Assembly: GCA_030035585.1 (NCBI GenBank)
Contig: CM057460.1
Span: 132,602,714-132,666,713 of the forward strand
Direction: 5' to 3'
DNA from: Dugong dugon
Taxonomy: Eukaryota > Chordata > Mammalia > Sirenia > Dugongidae
Length of the DNA: 64,000 bases
The position numbers and the translations under genes are program-made. The notes under the pieces are model-generated. The model saw only the letters and a list, made by a program, of their open reading frames with translations, was not told the DNA's origin and did no database searches. Below are positions 59,330 through 64,000 of this stretch, piece by piece (positions within the stretch are counted from its first letter, which is position 1; the number at the start of each line of letters is the position of its first letter).

Positions 59330-60165
59330 CACACATGCAATAACCCAGAGCTTTGCCTTTCATCAATACCTGATCTATTGGTGGTGATATTTTGTTTATT
59401 TCATAGAAGGATGGAATGGTCTTCTAAAGACACAATTACAGCACCAGCTAGATTGCATTATCTTGCAAGGTTGGGGCAATCTTCTTTAGGAGGGTGTATA
59501 TGCTCTAAACCAGCAACCAATACATGGTGCTACTTCTCTATAGCCAGGATTCATGAGTCAGCAATCAAGGGGTGGAAATAAGAATGGCACCATACAACAT
59601 TACCCCTAGTGACCCACTCACAAAATTTTTGCTTCCTGCTCCCTAGACCTTATGCTCTGCTGGTCTAGAGGTCTTAGTTCCAAAGGGAGGAATTCTCCTA
59701 CTTGGAGACACATCACTGATTCCATTGTACTGGAAGCTAAGAATGTCACTTGGCCTCTTTGGCCTCCTTATGCCTCTGGATCAACAGGAAAAGAAGTGAG
59801 TTACCATATTGGCTGGTGTGAATGATCCTGATTACTAAGAGGAAATCAAATTGATATTACATAATTGAAGTAAAGAAGAGTATGTCTGGAATGCAGGAGA
59901 TCCCCTGGGCATCTCTTAGTACTACCATGCCCTGTGATTAAAGTCAATGGAAAACTACAGCAGCCCAAATCTGACATGACTACTAATGGCCCAGACCCTT
60001 CAGGAATGAAGATTTGGGTCACCCTGCCAGGCAAAGAACCACGACCAACTGAGGTGATTGCTGAGGACAAAGGGAATATGGAATGGGTATTGGGAGAAGA
60101 TAGTTCTAAATACCAGTTACAACCATGTGACCACTTGCAGAAATGAGGAATGTAATTGTTGAGTA
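59330..60165 (+). pseudogene. ERV-L pol remnant: integrase end and dUTPase
   Basis: A plus-strand endogenous retrovirus-L remnant. 59306-59581 (91 codons) covers the C-terminal part of the integrase (about from ARLHYLARLGQ), and the dUTPase part follows in broken frames. Near 59660-59790 the encoded order VLVPKGGILLLGD, LDQQEK matches a dUTPase-type fold. 59934-60146 (70 codons, INGKLQQPK..., NGPDPSGMKIWVTLP) is the C-terminal end. ERV-L elements carry dUTPase downstream of integrase. No LTR, gag or env was identified alongside. Frameshifts and stops make it inactive. Confidence 0.8.
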
Positions 60166-60580
60166 TTTCAGCTTTGTATATGTACATCATATTCAAACAC
60201 AAGCAGGGTAACCCAGGGTGGACAGGTTTCAGCTGAGCTTCCAGACTAAGACAGACGAGGGAGAATGACCTGGTGGTCTACTTCTGAAAAAATTAGCCAG
60301 TGAAAACATTAAGAATAGCAGCAGAACATTGTCTGATATAGTGTCTGAAGATGAGCCCCTCAGGTTGGAAGGCACTCAAAATACAATTGCAGAAGAGCTG
60401 TCTCAGAGTAGAAAAGACCTTAATGATGTGAATGGAGTCAAGATTTTAGCACCTTCTTTTTGCTGATGTGGCACAACTCGAAATGAGAAGGAACAGCTGC
60501 AAACATCCGTTAATAATCAGAACATGGAATGTGTGAAGCATGCATCTAGGAAAATGGGAAATCATCAGAAATGAAATGGA

Positions 60581-61195
60581 GTGCATAAACATGATATTCT
60601 AGGCATTAGTGTGCTGAAATGGACTGGTATTGGCCTTTTTGAATCAGACAGTCATATGGTCTACTATGCCGAGAATGACAGCTTGAAGAGGAATGGCGTA
60701 GCATTCATCGTCAAAAAGAACATTTCAAGATCTATCCTGAAGTACAACACTGTCAGTGATAGGATAATATCAATATTCCTACAAGAAAGACCATCTAATA
60801 TTATTATTATTCTAATTTATGCACCAACAACTGAGGTCAAAGATGAAGAAATTGAAGACTTTTGTCAATTCTGCAGTCTAAAATTGATCGAACATGCGAT
60901 CAGCATGCATTGATAATTACTGGTGATTGGAATGCAAAGTTGGAAACAAAGAAGAAGGATCGGTAGTTGGGAAATATGGTCTTGGTGATAGAAACTAAGC
61001 TGGAGATCACATGATAGAATTTTGTAAGACCAACAACTTCTTCATTGCAAATATCTTTTTTAAACATCATAAATGGTGACTATATACTTGGACCTCACCA
61101 GGTGGAATACGCAGGAATCAAACTGACTACGTCTGTGGAAAGAGATGATGGAAAAGCTCAATATCATCAGTCAGAACAAGGACAGGTACTGACTG
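60581..61195 (+). pseudogene. RTE endonuclease (APE-type) remnant
   Basis: The 110-codon frame 60581-60913 covers the endonuclease middle: ILGISVLKWTGIGLFESD, NDSLKRNGVAFIVKKN, IIILIYAPTTEVKDEE. Just past it the DNA still codes in other frames for the GDWNAKL metal-binding motif (near 60923) and, near 61110, for a RNQTDYVCGK-like block. The N-terminal end is lost to frameshifts. The family cuts target DNA for reverse transcription at the nick. The frame is broken and inactive. Confidence 0.85.
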
Positions 61196-61715
61196 CAAAA
61201 CAGACCATTGATTGTTAATATGTAAGTTCAAGTTGAAGCTGAAAATAATTAGAACAAGTCTATGAGATCCAAAGTACAACCTTGAGTAAATCTCACCTGA
61301 ATTTAGAGACCATCTCAAGAATAGGTTTGACACGATGAACACTAATGACCAAACACCAGACAAGTTGTGAAATGACATCAAGGACATCACACATGAAGAA
61401 AGCAAGAGGTCATTAAAAATACAGGAAAGAAAGAAAAGACCAAAACGAATGTCAGAATAGACTCTGAAACTTACTCTTGAACATCAAGTAGCTAAAGAAA
61501 ACTGAAGAAATGATGAAGTAAAAGAGATAAACAGCAGATTTCAAAGGGTGGCTCTAGAAGACAATGTAAGATATTTTGATGACGTGTGCAAAGACCTGGA
61601 GTTAGAAAACCAAAAGGGAAGAACATGCTGTGCGTTTCTCAAGCTGAAAGAACTGAAAGAAAAATTCAAGTCTCAAGTTGCAATATTGAAGATTTCTACA
61701 GAGAAAATATTAAAT

Positions 61716-61882
61716 AATGTTGTTGTCGTTGTAAGGTGCTGTCCAGTTGGTTCCAACTCATAGCAACTCTATAGGACAGAGTAGGACTGTCCCATAGGGT
61801 TTCCAAGGAGTGGCTGGTGGATTTGAACTGCCAATGTTTTGGTTAGAAGCTGAGTTCTTAACCACTGTGCCACCAAGGCTCC
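61716..61882 (-). mobile_element. AfroSINE with target-site duplication
   Basis: The plus strand starts GTTGTTGTCGTTGTAAGG, then TTCCAACTCATAGCAACTC, TTTCCAAGGAGTGGCTGG and CACTGTGCCACCAAGGCTCC. ATTAAAT stands at 61709-61715 and again at 61883-61889, where the RTE sequence resumes in register. Confidence 0.93.
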
Positions 61883-61952
61883 ATTAAATGACATAGGAAG
61901 CATCAAAAGAAGATGGAAGGAATACACAGAGTCATTACACAAAAAGAATTGG

Positions 61953-62422
61953 TGTCTTAGTCATAGTGCTGCTATAACAGAAGTACCACAAGTGTATGAC
62001 TTTAACAAAGAGAAGTTTATTCTCTCATACAAGTCCAAGTTCTGGGCATCAGCTCCAGGGGAACACTTTCTCCGTTGGCTCTGGAGGAAGGTCTGCATCA
62101 TCAATCTTCCCTTCCCTTCCCTCAGGTCCAAAGGACACTCTGCTCCCAGTACTGCTTTCTTGATGGTATGAGGTTCCCACATGTCTCGCCTCTCTTCTCT
62201 CTTTTATATCTCAAAACAGGTTGGCTTAAGACACTATCCAATCTTGTATACCTCATCAATATAACTGCTGCTAATCTCTCGTATTAGATCATAATGATTG
62301 AATTTACAACACGTAAGGAAATCACATCAGATTGCAAAATGATACACAATTATACAATACCAGGAATCATGACCCAGCCAAGTTGACAGATACTTTTGGG
62401 GGATGCAATTCAATCCATGACA
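61953..62422 (-). mobile_element. Solo MaLR-type LTR with 5-bp target-site duplication
   Basis: 470 bp. The plus strand runs TGTCTTAGTCATAGTGCTG to CAATTCAATCCATGACA. It belongs with 16232 and 51292 but has lost the ATCTCTTGAGAGATAAAAGG block in favour of different sequence. ATTGG (61948-61952) and ATTAG (62423-62427) flank it, one mismatch, fitting the 5-bp duplication of ERVL/MaLR integration. Confidence 0.88.
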
Positions 62423-62750
62423 ATTAGTCAACATTCAACCATTTCAGGAGGTAACATATGATCAGGAACTGATAGTACTGAAGGAAGAAGTCCAAGTTGC
62501 ACAGAACGCATTGGTGAAAAACAAGGCTCTAGGAATTGACCAAATACCAATTGAGATGTTTCAACAAATGGATGTAACACTGGAAGTGCTCACTCATCTA
62601 TGCCAAGAAATTTGGACAACCGACTGGAAGAGATCCGTATTTATGCCTACTCCAAGGAAAAGTGATCCAACCTAATGTGGAAATTATCAAACAATATCAT
62701 TAATATCACATGCAAGTAAAATTTTACTGAAGATCATTCAAAAGCAGTTG

Positions 62751-62786
62751 TGGCGCCACGCGTTGCTCCTTGGAAACGCTATGGGG
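62751..62786 (+). mobile_element. AfroSINE-like patch in RTE
   Basis: GTTGCTCCTTGGAAACGCTA with TGGGGCAG stands where other RTE copies go straight from the AAAACGGCTGC-like block to TACATCGACAGGGAACTGCC. The patch matches the AfroSINE centre (for example 780-812). No head or tail accompanies it. Confidence 0.8.
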
Positions 62787-62792
62787 CAGTAC

Positions 62793-63680
62793 ATCGACAG
62801 GGAACTGCCAGAAATTCAAGCCAGATTCAGAAAAGGATGTGGAACCAAGAATATAATGGCTGATGTCAGATGGATCCTGGCTGACAACAGAGAATACCAG
62901 AGAAATATCTGTGTTTTATTGACTATGCAAAGGCATTTGACAGTGTAGATCATAACAAATTATGGATAACATTGCAAAGAATGGGAATTCCAGATCACTT
63001 AATTGTGCTCATGAGAAACCTGTAGATAGATCAAGAAGCAGTCATTCCAGCAGAACAAGGGGATACTGCATGGTTTAAAGTCAGGAAAGGTGTGTATCAC
63101 AGTTGTATCCTTTCACCATACTTATTCAATATGTATACTGAGCAAATAATCCAAGAAGCTTGACTATATGAAGAAGAACAGGCATCGAGATTGGAGGAAA
63201 TCTCATTATAACCTGTATTATGCAGATGACACAACCTTGCTTGCAGAAAGTGAAGAGGTTTTGAAGTACTTATTGATGAAGATCAAAGAGTATAGCCTTC
63301 AGTATGGATTACACCTCAACAAAGAGAAAATAAAAATCCTCACAACTGGACCAATAAGCAACATCATGATAAATGGAGAAAAGATTGAAGTTGTCAAGGA
63401 TTTTGTTTTACTTGGATCCAAAATCAGCACCCATGGAAGCAGCATTCAAGAAATGAAACAATGCATTGCACTGGGAAAATCTGCTGCAAAAGACCTCTTT
63501 AAGGTGTTAAAAAACAAAGATGTCACTTTTAGGACTGTAGTGCACCTGACCCAAGCCATGGTGTTTTCAATTGCCTCATATGCATGCGAATGCTGGGCAA
63601 AGACTAGGAAGACAGAAGAACTCACGCATTTGAGTTATGGGGAAGAATGTTGGATGTACCACGGGCTGCTAAAAGAATGA
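62793..63680 (+). pseudogene. RTE reverse transcriptase remnant
   Basis: A 66-codon frame (62748-62948) starts the RT fingers (IDRELPEIQARFRKGCGTKN). After a frameshift the palm with the catalytic YADD (codons 63219-63230) lies at the head of a 170-codon frame (63168-63680), followed by KEKIKILTTGPISNIMINGEKI and the thumb. This is the largest RTE open frame in the window. The YADD box is intact, but upstream breaks make the protein non-functional. Confidence 0.88.
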
Positions 63681-64000
63681 AAAAATTCTGTTTTGGAAGA
63701 AGTCCAGTCAGAATGTTCCTTAGAATCAAAGATGGTGAGACTTTGTCTCATATACTTTGAACATGTTTTCAGGAGGGACCAGTGCCTAGAGAAGGACATC
63801 ATGCTTGATAAATTAGAGGGTCAGTGAAAAAGAGGAGGTCCCTCAATGAGATGGATTGACATAGTGGCTGCAACAAAGGGCTCAAGCATAAACAATGATC
63901 ATGAGGATGGCACAGAATCTGTCAGTGTTTCCTTCCACTGTATATAAGGTCACTATGAGTCAGAACCTACTCAATGGAACCTAACAACAACAACGTATGT

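Larger units (their letters stand above)
60203..63995 (+). mobile_element. RTE LINE, longest copy in the window
   Basis: Begins in the RTE 5' part (GGGTGGACAGGTTTCAGCTG, AGACTAAGACAGACGAGGG), overwriting the end of the ERV-L remnant. It runs to the 3' tail CCTAACAACAACAACG at 63995. Inside are an AfroSINE (61716-61882) and a solo LTR (61953-62422), each with target-site duplications, and a SINE-like patch at 62751-62786. About 3.15 kb of RTE remain when these are removed, close to what I recall for a near-complete element of this group. Many stops. Confidence 0.92.

Noticed and set aside
59306-59581. Host gene exon
   Set aside because: The residues match the ERV-L integrase end and continue into a dUTPase-type region, so this is a retroviral remnant.

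Overview
The window is a gene-poor stretch of a placental mammal nuclear genome. The repeats point to Afrotheria, most likely an elephant (Paenungulata/Proboscidea). Evidence: tRNA-derived AfroSINEs that open with a GAGCCCTGGTGG-type head and carry a GACTCGACGGCA-type tail; many 5'-truncated RTE LINEs that end in CAACAACAAC and share that tail; a characteristic L1 lineage; and MST/MaLR-like LTRs ending in GATGACTAAGACA. I found no host protein-coding exon, tRNA, rRNA or other RNA gene. The open frames longer than 100 codons are LINE protein remnants or chance frames inside repeats. All repeat names rest on recalled consensus features, not on a search.

Layout. 1-575 is the 3' end of a + strand RTE. 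873-3111 is a - strand MaLR retroelement. 3112-13441 is mostly unassigned AT-rich sequence with one AfroSINE, MLT1-like pieces and a solo LTR. 13442-18655 is a nest: a - strand RTE broken by a short RTE tail, by a MaLR LTR plus leader, and by a + strand RTE. 20375-24332 holds AfroSINEs, a - strand RTE, a + strand L1 3' half and an inverted SINE pair. 24707-25303 is an ERV1-like LTR. 28203-32763 is a head-to-head RTE pair with nested copies. 32783-36899 holds an MLT1-like LTR, a MIR and L1 3' UTRs.

38140-46749 holds old L1 pieces, two AfroSINEs, and a + strand L1 with a 5' UTR but a large internal deletion. It ends with a Tigger-like DNA transposon split by an RTE. 46749-52697 is a long - strand L1 with most of its reverse transcriptase, interrupted by another MaLR LTR plus leader. 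52698-57201 is older L1 and a second L1 3' half. 57425-58725 is a run of - strand SINEs. 59330-60165 is an ERV-L pol remnant (integrase end and dUTPase). 60203-63995 is the longest RTE, holding an AfroSINE and a solo MaLR LTR, each with target-site duplications.

There is no operon-like cooperation here. The relationships are parasitic and chronological. RTE presumably supplied the machinery that moved the AfroSINEs, which share its tail, and the nested insertions give a relative age order. The observations most worth checking are a two-tailed L1 3' end shared by two insertions, a 186-codon antisense frame in an L1 5' UTR, the MaLR copy with unlike LTRs, and a SINE-like filler patch inside an RTE.
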